A stretch of 64,000 nucleotides of DNA from JANPCX01 sp031431125 (GTDB taxonomy: Bacteria; Pseudomonadota; Gammaproteobacteria; Burkholderiales; Burkholderiaceae_C): positions 119,633 through 183,632 of the forward strand of contig JANPCX010000015.1 of assembly GCA_031431125.1 (NCBI GenBank), in the 5' to 3' direction. The notes beneath the pieces are model-generated. The model did not search any database and was not told the origin of the DNA. It saw nothing but the letters and a program-made list of their open reading frames with translations. The position numbers and the translations under genes were made by a program. Position 1 is the first letter of the stretch; every line of letters begins with the position of its first letter. This document shows, piece after piece, positions 54,674 through 63,579 of the stretch.

Positions 54674-55134
54674 CCCCGATTGTCAGGCCTGTCCAGACTT
54701 GGGCCCAAGAGAAAACGCCGGGTCGATTTAACCCGCATATTTCACCAGGTCGCTCTCCTATGCCCTGCAACACCGCATGAATGCTTGCTTGGGCTGCTTC
54801 GAGCACCAAATCCAATTTTTACCGAGTGCTACGCACCCATGCGACAGTGCCTGGCCGACCGGATGCGGTCTTCTATCCTCGCCAAGGCTCTCATTGGCAA
54901 GAGCGGGCCTTGGCTGCGGCCGTCTCGATCGCCCAGGCCCGCCCATGCACAACCGCATGAGCGCGTCCCTGATGAAATATGCGGGCTAAAGTCGGCTCAT
55001 TCCCCTTGGGGACCCGGCCTTTGGGTGATCAAGACGCCACACCGCGAAATACCAAAAACGTGGGATTGGCGACGACGCTTCTCGTCGATAGCCTTCGGCA
55101 GCCAACGTCGGCAACTCACCGAGGAATTTTCACC
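54674..55134. other. Intergenic region, no gene supported
   Basis: 461 bp between divergent genes. A plus-strand frame is open through much of it but has no family resemblance, poor codon bias and no ribosome site. The last bases (GAGGAATTTTCACC) are the ribosome site of the next gene. No terminator or operator palindrome was recognised. Confidence 0.5.
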
Positions 55135-56523
55135 ATGAAGAAACTGCTTCACCTTGGGAGCACACCCGCTCTTTCATTCTTGGGCCGGTTTGTCGCAGCA
55201 ACGGGGCTGTGCGCCATTCTGACCCATGCCCAAGCAGCCTCACCCATTGCCTGGGAAGTTCTCGATGCAGCGACCTGGGACTGCGACGCGATCAATGTCA
55301 GCGTGTATCCCAATCAGTCTGCGGCGGGCAGCATCACGTTCGAGCTGGAGGCCAGTCCGAACGTGACATGGTGGAAAGGGCTGGCCTACATTGCCTCAGG
55401 CAAGCTGCAAGACGAGGCGTGGACGCAAGCCGGTTCACAATCGCGCGACAGTCTGACCGTCACAACCTCGCAGATTCAACCCAGCGACCAGATCGAACTG
55501 AAGAAGGCAAAGATTTTCGGGGTCCATACCGGCATGTACTTGCTGACCGACCCGACGCGATTTCCTGATGCCTCCAAGGTTGTGTTTGCGTGGACACAAG
55601 ACAGCTGCCAGTACCAAGCGTTCCATTTGCGCCAAGCCAGCGGCCCCAGCCACATGCGACCAGGTAGCAGCAGCGCCGTGCAACTGGAAATCACCAACAC
55701 TGGAAACACCACATGGACGGGTTATTCCCACTACATCGTCACTGCCGGCGGCGTCAACCAAGCCTTCAATATTCAACCCTTTTTCCCGCTGGCGGCGGTT
55801 GTACAGCCCAGTTCCACGCTGCTGGTCACTGTGCCGATCACAGCCCCCAAACAAAGGGGCATTTACACGCTGCCTTTCCAAGTATGGCAACGCGGGTCCA
55901 ATGCCATCTACGGCAACGATGTACGAGCCAGCGGCACGCCCATGACCATTGAGGTCTCGGACTACCCTGGTCAAGTCGCAGCACCCTCATCGCCCGCGCC
56001 GACGCGCGTCCCTGGCTTGGTGGGCAAAACGCAAGTGGACGCCGAAAACGATCTTCGCAAAGCCGGTCTGACCCCAGGCCATGTCAACCACCAGGGTGAT
56101 CCCAACACCACCATCGCGGATCGCATCGTCTGGTCGCAGAGCCACAGTGCGGGCAGCAAAATCAGCGAGGGCAGCTCAATCGACTTTGACACCATGGACG
56201 CACCACCCGCGTCGCCATCGGGCGTTGCGGGCGTTGACGTTTACAACTGCAGCAAGAAATTGGTGTCGGTGTGGGTGTACGAGTCGTTCGACTGGAAGCA
56301 TATCGCTGACCTTGCGCCACAGTGGAACGATGGACTTTGCCCTGCAACGGGCACCCCCGTCGACGTCAGTTTTAGTCAGCAAGGCGTAGTCGCTATCGCT
56401 GCAGTGGACAGGAGCTTGATCGGCTGCAAAAGCGGACATCCAAGTGAATCTGTTTGTGTGCGTCGCGGAGGTGCGTTGATGAGTGACCCGAACGGACCTC
56501 GCATCACCATGGGCGTGAACTGA
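55135..56523 (+). CDS. Secreted protein with NBR1-type Ig-like and PASTA domains
   Basis: About 462 residues from the ATG at 55135. Signal peptide to about residue 36 (GLCAILTHAQAA). An N-terminal beta-rich part (about 40-165) has one likely disulfide. Residues about 173-277 (RPGSSSAVQLEITNTGNTTW, then TVPITAPKQRGIYTLPFQVW) look like the NBR1 Ig-like fold. A single PASTA domain (292-355) reads VPGLVGKTQVDAENDLRKAGL and VWSQSHSAGSKISEGSSI. A Cys-bearing C-terminal module (about 370-462) follows. PASTA normally sits on kinases or PBPs; here it is on a free exported protein. Role unknown. Confidence 0.75.
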   Translation: MKKLLHLGSTPALSFLGRFVAATGLCAILTHAQAASPIAWEVLDAATWDCDAINVSVYPNQSAAGSITFELEASPNVTWWKGLAYIASGKLQDEAWTQAGSQSRDSLTVTTSQIQPSDQIELKKAKIFGVHTGMYLLTDPTRFPDASKVVFAWTQDSCQYQAFHLRQASGPSHMRPGSSSAVQLEITNTGNTTWTGYSHYIVTAGGVNQAFNIQPFFPLAAVVQPSSTLLVTVPITAPKQRGIYTLPFQVWQRGSNAIYGNDVRASGTPMTIEVSDYPGQVAAPSSPAPTRVPGLVGKTQVDAENDLRKAGLTPGHVNHQGDPNTTIADRIVWSQSHSAGSKISEGSSIDFDTMDAPPASPSGVAGVDVYNCSKKLVSVWVYESFDWKHIADLAPQWNDGLCPATGTPVDVSFSQQGVVAIAAVDRSLIGCKSGHPSESVCVRRGGALMSDPNGPRITMGVN

Positions 56524-56563
56524 AGCCTGGCGACATCCAGCAGCGCCCCGAGGGCAACAACGC

Positions 56564-56599
56564 TTCGCCCAGCGTCCAGGCTTGCGGACGCTGGGCGAA
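56564..56599. other. Perfect 14-bp-stem hairpin between genes
   Basis: TTCGCCCAGCGTCC and its exact complement flank an 8-nt loop. It begins 41 bp after one stop and ends 12 bp before the next ATG. No T-run follows, so it may be a Rho-associated end structure or a translation-blocking hairpin for the following gene. Confidence 0.7.
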
Positions 56600-56611
56600 T
56601 ATGATGCCCAG

Positions 56612-57136
56612 ATGACAACGACAAAGTATCTGCAAGGCTACCCTGAAGCGCTGCGTCAACAAGTACAACAACTCATCGATACGGGTCGCTTAGGCGAACG
56701 TTTGGCCCAGCAATACGCTGAACAAAACCACACCATCCGCACCGACAAAGCTTTGTTCGACTACACGCAGAACCTCAAAAGCCAGTACCTGCGCAGCAGC
56801 GAACCGTTGGCCAAAGCGGTTTACGACAACAAACTCAAGGTTTTACAACACGCCTTGGGCACCCACACCCAGGTGTCACGTGTGCAAGGCGGCAACCTCA
56901 AAGCCAAACGCGAAATTCGCGTGGCGAGTTTATTCAAAGACGCACCCTTGCCATTTCTAAGAATGATCGTGGTGCACGAATTGGCCCACATCAAACACCG
57001 CGAACACGATAAAGCGTTTTACGGTTTGTGCCAGCACATGGAGGCGAACTACCACCAGTTGGAGTTCGATTTGAGGCTGTGGTTGACGTGGCAAGAAGTG
57101 ACAAAACCACCTCTTGCCGATCAAGCCATCACGTGA
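56612..57136 (+). CDS. YgjP-type (DUF45/M48-like) metallopeptidase-fold protein
   Basis: About 174 residues from the ATG at 56612; a TTG at 56582 is unlikely because it lies in the hairpin loop. The zinc motif is MIVVHELAHIKHREHDKAFYGLCQHMEANYHQ: HELAH at 122-126 with a further His/Asp downstream and an internal Cys. The N-terminal half is helical (LRQQVQQLIDTGRLGERLAQQY). YgjP-like proteins keep the HExxH of minigluzincins, but their substrates are unknown. No signal peptide, so cytoplasmic. Confidence 0.85.
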   Translation: MTTTKYLQGYPEALRQQVQQLIDTGRLGERLAQQYAEQNHTIRTDKALFDYTQNLKSQYLRSSEPLAKAVYDNKLKVLQHALGTHTQVSRVQGGNLKAKREIRVASLFKDAPLPFLRMIVVHELAHIKHREHDKAFYGLCQHMEANYHQLEFDLRLWLTWQEVTKPPLADQAIT

Positions 57137-57287
57137 GTGAGCTCGGACGCCCACACCCCATTGACAACTTCACGGCGCTCAAGGAATTCACAACGAAGTG
57201 CTGCGCCCAGCAGCCTGGTTCGAGTCAAAATACCAGTTCCTTGCGCATCCCGCGCGATTCCCCTCGTTCAATCTTCACACCACGCCA

Positions 57288-57500
57288 ATGAAACAGTACA
57301 AAGTCGTTATCTATCAAGAAGGCATGTTGGGCTCGTTGCTGCTCGGCGCTTCAAAGGTCAACCCGGTCAAATTCACTGACTTTTTGAATCTGAACGCCAA
57401 ACAGGGTTGGCAGGTCATCACCATGGAAAAAGACATTCGCCGAATGCTGCTGCTGTGGCGCCGAGAGGCCTATGTTGTCGTGATGGAGAAAGAAGCTTGA
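57288..57500 (+). CDS. DUF4177-like small protein
   Basis: 70 residues from the ATG at 57288. The sequence MKQYKVVIYQEGMLGSLLLG, NLNAKQGWQVITMEKD and LLWRREAYVVVMEK fits the DUF4177 pattern, a short beta-alpha-beta protein with the N-x-GWxv core. These proteins have no known function. Its stop overlaps the TTG of the next gene (TTGA). Confidence 0.78.
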   Translation: MKQYKVVIYQEGMLGSLLLGASKVNPVKFTDFLNLNAKQGWQVITMEKDIRRMLLLWRREAYVVVMEKEA

Positions 57501-57712
57501 GACTCGGGGTCATCATTGCACTGACGGTCACTGTGCTGTGGTCGGTGCTGGCTCTGTTTCAGTTGTGGCTGGGCGTTGTCAGCAACGAGGTCTTCATCAA
57601 GCTCACGGTATCGGCAGGCATCATCGTTGGCATCACCGTCATCGTGACTTTGGTTTTGCGCGAATACCTGCAAGAAAAAGACCTCAAAACCAAGGGTTTC
57701 GTGGATGAGTGA
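57497..57712 (+). CDS. Small two-span membrane protein (TTG start)
   Basis: 71 residues from TTG at 57497, preceded by GGAG 9 bases upstream inside the previous gene and overlapping its stop. Two spans are seen: VIIALTVTVLWSVLALFQLWL and LTVSAGIIVGITVIVTLVL, then a charged tail (EYLQEKDLKTKGFVDE). No ATG lies in the right place. A short membrane partner of the DUF4177 protein is likely. Confidence 0.72.
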   Translation: MRLGVIIALTVTVLWSVLALFQLWLGVVSNEVFIKLTVSAGIIVGITVIVTLVLREYLQEKDLKTKGFVDE

Positions 57713-57730
57713 TGGCCCCATCAAGGGAAC

Positions 57731-58075
57731 TCAATTGGGACTGCGGCTGTAGGTGATCGACTGCACCGTGCCCGAGCGGAAACGAACGGTCGCCATGAGA
57801 TTCCCGGGGCCTCGGTCATAGAGCCATTCCTCAATGACTTGGCATGGCACTGCCGCACTGGCGTAGGGCTCGGGCAAGGGATCTCGAAATCTCGCCCCAT
57901 ACACCGGCGCACAATAACTTTCCTTGAGCAGCGGTGGCCCACATTTGTAGGCGACAGACAGTTTCGAATCACCTTCCGAAGCACTGTGGCCGTTGCAGCG
58001 CAGTGACTCTGCCTTGGCAGGCGATACCGCGACCAACAAAACGGTGGCGACCACAGCGCCCATGTTGACTTTCAT
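57731..58075 (-). CDS. DUF2845 secreted protein
   Basis: 114 residues from the ATG at 58075, signal peptide VVATVLLVAVSPAKAE. The mature part has ESLRCNGHSASEGDSKLSVAYKCGPPLLKE and VIEEWLYDRGPGNLMATVRFRSGTVQSITY, matching DUF2845 (LRCG---GDS---V---CG--- and EEW-Y--GP). The first two cysteines are in family positions. Function unknown; periplasmic. Confidence 0.87.
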   Translation of the reverse strand: MKVNMGAVVATVLLVAVSPAKAESLRCNGHSASEGDSKLSVAYKCGPPLLKESYCAPVYGARFRDPLPEPYASAAVPCQVIEEWLYDRGPGNLMATVRFRSGTVQSITYSRSPN

Positions 58076-58175
58076 CGATGGCTCCCTGCTAAGAAATTTC
58101 AAGGAATTGTGCTCCTGGATCCGTCCGCTCACAACAGTTCCGCCGACATTGCGTTTCGTCACGCCCAGGGCGCAC

Positions 58176-59036
58176 TTACTCTTGCGCCACGGCCTGAGCA
58201 AGCACCGACGCCCAAGATCCAAATGCGTAGGCGTCCATGCCCAAACAGCCGTAGGTGACGCTCTCGTGCAAACGCTGCGGTGCGTGAAATGAACCGCCGG
58301 CACCGGCGGCAATGAACCAGGGCAACAAGTGTTCGTCGGTGGGATGCATGTCGTGGTAGTGCGGTGCGTGTTCGCGTGCGGCAAGAAGAGCAGGCCAATC
58401 GCGGGCTTGGGACTTTTCAAACATCCATTGCCTGAAGGCCAGGCTCTCCGAAATCTCAACTTGTTCCACCGGCGTATTCATGCCATTCGAGAAAACGCGC
58501 CCCAGGTTGTGGGTGATGCTGCCGCTGGCCAGAATCAGCACGCCCTCGTCCAAGAGTGGTGAAAGTGCCTGGCCCAGCTTGAACTGCTGGTTGGGGTCGT
58601 CGCTCGGCAACCAGGCCAAAGGCAGGATGGGCACATTGGCTTGCGGAAAGAGATAACGCAGCACAGTCCAGTTTCCGTGGTCCAGACCGCCCGCGGACAC
58701 CAAATTCGCTCGTAACCCTGCTTGGAGTAGGAGCTGGGCCACGCCTGACGCCAAAGCGGGTTCACCGCGGGCGTCATAACGCAGTTCGAACAGCCTGTCG
58801 TCGAAACGACCAAAGTCATGCACGGCATGGTGCTGGGGCGCCGCCAAAAGCGTCAGTTCACGCGCAAGCGTGTGGGCGGACAGCGCCAAAATGGCACGTG
58901 GCAAGCCGAACTGCTGGCGCAATTGGTCCCCAAGCCTGCGCATGAACAGGCCGGCTGCGCCAGGCTGCAAGGCGATCATGGGCGAGCCATGCGACAAAAA
59001 GAGCGCAGGCTGCGGCGAATGTGGCGTGGTGCTCAT
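58176..59036 (-). CDS. DODA-type extradiol ring-cleavage dioxygenase
   Basis: 286 residues. The LigB/YgiD fold shows LFLSHGSPMIALQ, ILALSAHTLARELTLL, HDFGRF, GLDHGNWTVLRYLFPQANVPILPLAW and LASGSITHNLGRV, whose histidines form the Fe or Zn site. E. coli YgiD (same type) cleaves 4,5-DOPA. The natural substrate here is unknown. No ring-degradation genes lie beside it. Length 286 is close to YgiD. Confidence 0.9.
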   Translation of the reverse strand: MSTTPHSPQPALFLSHGSPMIALQPGAAGLFMRRLGDQLRQQFGLPRAILALSAHTLARELTLLAAPQHHAVHDFGRFDDRLFELRYDARGEPALASGVAQLLLQAGLRANLVSAGGLDHGNWTVLRYLFPQANVPILPLAWLPSDDPNQQFKLGQALSPLLDEGVLILASGSITHNLGRVFSNGMNTPVEQVEISESLAFRQWMFEKSQARDWPALLAAREHAPHYHDMHPTDEHLLPWFIAAGAGGSFHAPQRLHESVTYGCLGMDAYAFGSWASVLAQAVAQE

Positions 59037-59152
59037 TCCGCTATTGGACCCCTGCGCACCTCACACCATGTTCAGCACTTTTGTACGCAGCGTTCAAGCC
59101 TCTGCACGACAGCTGGGTGTGATTCAAAGCGGCGAGTTGTGAGGCAGACAAC

Positions 59153-59256
59153 TCCCGTCATTCCCGCGCAGGCGGGAATCCAGACGGTGGTGGCGATTGA
59201 AGCGGTGGACGCGAAGCGGCACATCCCTGGATTCCCGCCTGCGCGAGCATGACGGC
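59153..59256. repeat. Paired REP element (BIME-like)
   Basis: Arms at 59157-59183 and 59226-59252 face each other: GTCATTCCCGCGCAGGCGGG and the near-complement ending CGCCTGCGCGAGCATGAC, with a 42-bp spacer. Each arm also folds on itself (CCCGC-gcag-GCGGG). A single related unit is at 7142-7169. It sits in the divergent gap 59037-59350. Confidence 0.75.
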
Positions 59257-59350
59257 TTCACAGAGAATGACCGCGATATCAAACACTTGAATCGCACCCT
59301 CGACATCCCTGCAACCAACCGGGAAAGGTCACCTGGTGTAAGGTGTTGCC

Positions 59351-61909
59351 ATGCCGACTAACCCGCCGCCCAACGCCTTCAAACCACCTTCTATAACGCT
59401 GCTGTCCTGGCGGCAGTTGCTGCGTGATTTGCGCGCTGGCGAACTTCGCCTTTTGGTCGTAGCCGTGGTGTTGGCTGTGGCGGCTCTCACCGCAGTCGGA
59501 TTTTTTGCAGACCGGCTCAATGCCGGTTTGGCCCGCGATGCACGGCAGTTGCTCGGTGGCGACGCCCTGCTGTCCAGCGACAAACCCACACCCGAGGCGT
59601 TCGCACAGCAAGCGGCGGCTGTTGGGTTGAAACAGGCCAGAACCGTCACTTTCCCGAGCATGGCGCGCGCACCCGATGCCCAGGGTGGAGCGGCGCGTTT
59701 GGTGGCCGTGAAAGCGGTGAGCGAGGCCTACCCGCTGCGCGGCACCTTGCGCGTTCAGAGTACCGCCGGCACAGAAGACGAAGCCGCCGTCGGCGGTCCA
59801 GCACCGGGCACTGTTTGGTTGGAACAAGCGGTGCTCGACTCTTTGGCATTGAAGCTGGGCGACGCCCTCTTGCTGGGCGACGCCTCACTCCGGGTCGCAC
59901 GCATCATCACCATCGAACCCGACCGGGGTGCGGGCTTCATGAGTTTTTCACCGCGTGTGATGCTCAGTGAAAAAGACCTGCCCGCCACTGGCTTGATTCA
60001 ACCCGCCAGCCGCGTGACCTACCGTTTGGCCGTGGCCTCACCTCAGCAAAACGACGCCGAGGTGAAACGTTTTGTCGCCTGGGCCGAGGCCCAAATCAAA
60101 TCCAACCAAGTGCGTGGCCTGCGCGTGGAGTCGCTCGACGCAGGGCGGCCTGAAATGCGCCAAACGCTGGACCGGGCCGAAAAATTCCTCAATCTCGTGG
60201 CCTTGCTGTCTGCCCTGCTGGCGGCTGTGGCCGTCGCCATCGCCTCACGCGACTTCGCCCAGCGCCGCTTGAACGACTGCGCCATGTTGCGCGTGCTCGG
60301 TCAATCACAAGGGCGCATCGCGGCCCAGTACTGGATCGAGTTCTCCGCGGTCGGCCTCTTTGGCAGTTTGCTGGGCGTCTTGCTCGGCTGGGCGGTGCAC
60401 CATGTGTTTGTCTGGTTATTGGCCGGTTTGGTCGATGGTCGCCTGCCCGCGCCTTCTGTCTGGCCGGCACTCTGGGGCTTGGGCGTGGGCATGACCCTCC
60501 TGCTGAGTTTTGGCTTGCCGCCCGTGTTGCAACTGGCGCGTGTTCCCGCGCTGCGTGTCCTGCGCCGTGACGTGGGGCCGCCCAAAACCTCCTCCATTTT
60601 GGTTTTGGTCGCAGGCTTGTGCGGCTTCGCCGCCCTGCTGTTGGCGGTGGCCAGCGATTGGAAACTGGGCTTGTTGACCGTGGGCGGCTTCGCGGGGGCC
60701 GTCGCTGCCTTTGCGCTGCTGAGTTGGCTGTCGGTCAAAGCCTTGCAACATGCGGTGCCTCAGTCACGCGCACCGCGTTGGTTGATTCTCGCCACCCGGC
60801 AAATCGCAGCCCGGCCGGGGTTTGCGGTGTTGCAGGTGTCGGCACTGAGCGTCGGCTTGTTGGCCTTGATGTTGCTCGTGCTGCTTCGCACCGACTTGAT
60901 CAGCAGCTGGCGCCAAGCCACACCGCCCGATGCACCCAACCGTTTTGTTATCAACATCCAGCCTGAACAAAGCGAGCCCTTTCAGCAGCACCTGCAACTC
61001 GCCGGTGTGAAACAGTTTGACTGGTACCCGATGGTTCGAGGCCGCCTGACCGCCATCAATGGCAAGGCGATCGCGAGCGACCAGTACGACAACGAACGCG
61101 CACAGCGCTTGATTGAACGCGAATTCAACCTCAGCCACAGTGCGCAAGTGCCGGGGCACAACGATGTCGTCCAAGGCCGCTGGCAAGCGGAGGAAGCAGG
61201 CGGCATCAGCGTAGAAGACGGGCTGGCAAAAACACTGGGCTTGGGTTTGGGTGATCGCATGCAATTCGACATCGCCGGGCAGCTGGTTGAGGGCCGCATC
61301 ACCAGTTTGCGCAAGGTGGATTGGGGTTCCATGCGCGTGAACTTTTTTGTGCTGTTCCCACAAGCGAAAATGCCCGAACTTCCGTCCACCCGCATCGCGG
61401 CATTTCGCGCGCCGACCCAAGCCGGTTTTGACAACGCCCTGAGCCGCGACTTTCCCAACATCACCACCGTGGACGTGTCGGCGTCCATTGCCCAAGTGCA
61501 GCGCGTACTGGGCCAAGTGATCCGCGCCGTGGAGTTTTTGTTCGGTTTCACCTTGGCCGCAGGCCTCGTGGTGCTGTTCTCCGCCATCACCGCCACACGC
61601 GAGGCACGCGCGCATGAATTCGCTGTGATGCGGGCTTTAGGGGCCAGTGGTGATTTGCTGCGCAAGGTGCAACGCGCTGAACTGCTGGGCGTGGGCGCGC
61701 TGGCCGGTACTTTGGCGGCAGTAGCTGCCATGGCCGTGGGCTGGGCCTTGGCGCGGTATGTGTTCGAGTTCAACTGGACGGCCGCACCTTGGGTGCCCCT
61801 GGCCGGCGCCACCGCCGGTGCCCTGCTGGCCTGGGCCGCAGGCTGGTGGGGACTGCGTGATGTGCTGCGCAGACCTGTGGTGCAAACGCTGCGCAGTGCG
61901 CAAAACTGA
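59351..61909 (+). CDS. FtsX-type ABC transporter permease (YbbP-like), two-repeat
   Basis: 852 residues with about ten spans in two FtsX/MacB_PCD halves. The N-terminal anchor is LRLLVVAVVLAVAALTAVGFFADRLN; the first FtsX block about 270-390 (LVALLSALLAAVAVAIASRDFAQRRL), middle spans 400-500, a second periplasmic domain, and the final block 715-845 with GFTLAAGLVVLFSAITATREARAHEFAVMRALGAS. Such permeases pair with a YbbA-like ATPase for lipid or toxin handling in the envelope. No ATPase gene is adjacent in this window. Confidence 0.88.
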   Translation: MPTNPPPNAFKPPSITLLSWRQLLRDLRAGELRLLVVAVVLAVAALTAVGFFADRLNAGLARDARQLLGGDALLSSDKPTPEAFAQQAAAVGLKQARTVTFPSMARAPDAQGGAARLVAVKAVSEAYPLRGTLRVQSTAGTEDEAAVGGPAPGTVWLEQAVLDSLALKLGDALLLGDASLRVARIITIEPDRGAGFMSFSPRVMLSEKDLPATGLIQPASRVTYRLAVASPQQNDAEVKRFVAWAEAQIKSNQVRGLRVESLDAGRPEMRQTLDRAEKFLNLVALLSALLAAVAVAIASRDFAQRRLNDCAMLRVLGQSQGRIAAQYWIEFSAVGLFGSLLGVLLGWAVHHVFVWLLAGLVDGRLPAPSVWPALWGLGVGMTLLLSFGLPPVLQLARVPALRVLRRDVGPPKTSSILVLVAGLCGFAALLLAVASDWKLGLLTVGGFAGAVAAFALLSWLSVKALQHAVPQSRAPRWLILATRQIAARPGFAVLQVSALSVGLLALMLLVLLRTDLISSWRQATPPDAPNRFVINIQPEQSEPFQQHLQLAGVKQFDWYPMVRGRLTAINGKAIASDQYDNERAQRLIEREFNLSHSAQVPGHNDVVQGRWQAEEAGGISVEDGLAKTLGLGLGDRMQFDIAGQLVEGRITSLRKVDWGSMRVNFFVLFPQAKMPELPSTRIAAFRAPTQAGFDNALSRDFPNITTVDVSASIAQVQRVLGQVIRAVEFLFGFTLAAGLVVLFSAITATREARAHEFAVMRALGASGDLLRKVQRAELLGVGALAGTLAAVAAMAVGWALARYVFEFNWTAAPWVPLAGATAGALLAWAAGWWGLRDVLRRPVVQTLRSAQN

Positions 61910-61927
61910 TTGCGTCAACTCAGACGC

Positions 61928-63490
61928 TCAAGCCTCTAAACGGAAGATTCCCACCACCCGAGCCAGCTTATCGGCTTGTTCCTTCAAGCTCTCTGCGGCT
62001 GCTGCACTTTGCTCGACCAGCGCTGCGTTTTGTTGTGTCATTTGATCAAGTTCACCGACGGTTGTGTTGACTTGACCGATCCCGTTGCTTTGCTCTGCGG
62101 CCGCGGTGGCTATTTCTCCAATGATTTGAGTGACATTCTTTACCGACCCCACAATATCACTCATGGTTTTTCCAGCCGTGGCCACCAGCTTCGACCCTGC
62201 GTCAACACGTTCAACGCTGCTGCCAATCAAACTTTTGATTTCCTTGGCGGCTTCAGCAGAACGGCTTGCCAAATTTCGTACTTCACCCGCGACCACAGCA
62301 AAACCACGGCCTTGCTCGCCGGCGCGGGCGGCCTCGACTGCTGCGTTCAACGCCAAGATGTTGGTTTGAAAGGCGATACCGTCAATCACAGAAATAATGT
62401 CGGCAATTCTCTTGGAGCTTTGGTTGATTTCGCTCATGGTGGTCACCACTTGTGATACCACCGAACCGCCCAAAGCCGCAACTTCAGCAGCGCAAGCCGC
62501 CATCTGATTGGCTTGTTTTGCAGAGGCTTCAGATTGCTGCACCGTGCCCGTCAGATCAGACATTGAAGAGGCGGCGCGCTGCAAATTGTTGGCGGTTTGT
62601 TCTGTGCGATGGCTAAGGTCTTGGTTGCCACTGGCAACTTCGGCACTGGCCACTTTGATGGAGTCGGCCGAATCTCGTACCTCGCCCACCACACGGCTCA
62701 AAGAAGCCTGCATGGACTCAAGCGCTCTGAGCAATTCAGCCGTCTCATCATGCCCGGTAACGACGATAGGTTGGCTCAAATCACCGGTGGCGATTCGTTG
62801 CGCCACCTTAACAGCGCGATCCAAAGGTCCGCACACTGATTGCAAAGTCAACCATAACAAGGGGGCGAGAAAAACCAACGTCATCGCAACCAAGCCAAAC
62901 CTCAACAAAGAGGCGGAGGTTGCCGTGGCCGCCATTTGGTCACGGGCCCCGACTACCGTTGCTTGCTGCGCAGCAAGCAACGCTGCTGTGTTTTGCTTCA
63001 ACTTATCGTGCGTCTCGTTTTGCATCCGCGCATAAGCCAGGGCCACCACGCCGTCAATCTTGGCCTCCTGCATTTGTATCATCACAGGCAACAAAGCGGC
63101 TGCATAAACACCCAACAACTCTTGTTGGTTTTTTAGGAGAGTGGCGATCTCTTCGTTTTGAGGATTGGACTCAACGATTTTCTTGGCAGCAACTTCGACG
63201 TTCTTGAGTTCATTTTTCCAAACGTCAACCAATCGTTGAATGTCATTGGTATCGTTTGCGCCAACAGCCATGCTTTCCAGCTCCCAGCGACGAACCTGGC
63301 TCATGGCTTCACGAAGATTGGCCATGTCCACAGCCCCGGCACTGGCCTCGTCAAAAATGACCGCTGCGCTTTTGTTTGCACTTTGGCTGGAATACCACCC
63401 CCATACGCCAAGCACCAACAGCGACAGCGACAGCGACACCATGACAGCGTAAAACCGCAAACGGATGGTTAGCTTTTGAAGCATGTTCAT
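61928..63490 (-). CDS. Methyl-accepting chemotaxis protein
   Basis: About 520 residues from the ATG at 63490. Domains: TM1 (residues about 10-35, FYAVMVSLSLSLLVLGVWGW), a periplasmic four-helix bundle (about 36-190), TM2 (LLRFGLVAMTLVFLAPLLWLTL), HAMP (about 210-265, VCGPLDRAVKVAQRIATGDLSQP) and the signalling hairpin with the EIVxxI-like ISVIDGIAFQTNILALNAAVEAARAGEQGRGFAVVAGEVRNLA tip. The Glu/Gln sites for CheR/CheB are around the tip. It has a sigma-28-type promoter upstream. No C-terminal pentapeptide tether (NWETF) is seen. Confidence 0.95.
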   Translation of the reverse strand: MNMLQKLTIRLRFYAVMVSLSLSLLVLGVWGWYSSQSANKSAAVIFDEASAGAVDMANLREAMSQVRRWELESMAVGANDTNDIQRLVDVWKNELKNVEVAAKKIVESNPQNEEIATLLKNQQELLGVYAAALLPVMIQMQEAKIDGVVALAYARMQNETHDKLKQNTAALLAAQQATVVGARDQMAATATSASLLRFGLVAMTLVFLAPLLWLTLQSVCGPLDRAVKVAQRIATGDLSQPIVVTGHDETAELLRALESMQASLSRVVGEVRDSADSIKVASAEVASGNQDLSHRTEQTANNLQRAASSMSDLTGTVQQSEASAKQANQMAACAAEVAALGGSVVSQVVTTMSEINQSSKRIADIISVIDGIAFQTNILALNAAVEAARAGEQGRGFAVVAGEVRNLASRSAEAAKEIKSLIGSSVERVDAGSKLVATAGKTMSDIVGSVKNVTQIIGEIATAAAEQSNGIGQVNTTVGELDQMTQQNAALVEQSAAAAESLKEQADKLARVVGIFRLEA

Positions 63491-63552
63491 TCGAATCCCT
63501 CTTCCGGCAATGTGGCCACATGCTGGCATCACTTTGTCAGCGTTATGCGTGA

Positions 63553-63579
63553 TATCGGCAGACGCTTACAAAACTTTCG
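63553..63579 (-). promoter_or_regulatory. Sigma-28 (FliA) promoter for the chemotaxis receptor
   Basis: Minus strand: GAAAGTTT (63579-63572), 11 bases, GCCGATAT (63560-63553). This is seven of eight at each half against TAAAGTTT-N11-GCCGATAA, with the exact spacer. It is 62 bp from the start codon at 63490, so the receptor is likely part of the late flagellar regulon. Confidence 0.85.

Noticed and set aside
54680..55138. 152-codon plus-strand open frame before the PASTA-protein gene
   Set aside because: No ribosome site, no recognisable fold, erratic composition, and it runs over the start of the real gene in another frame.
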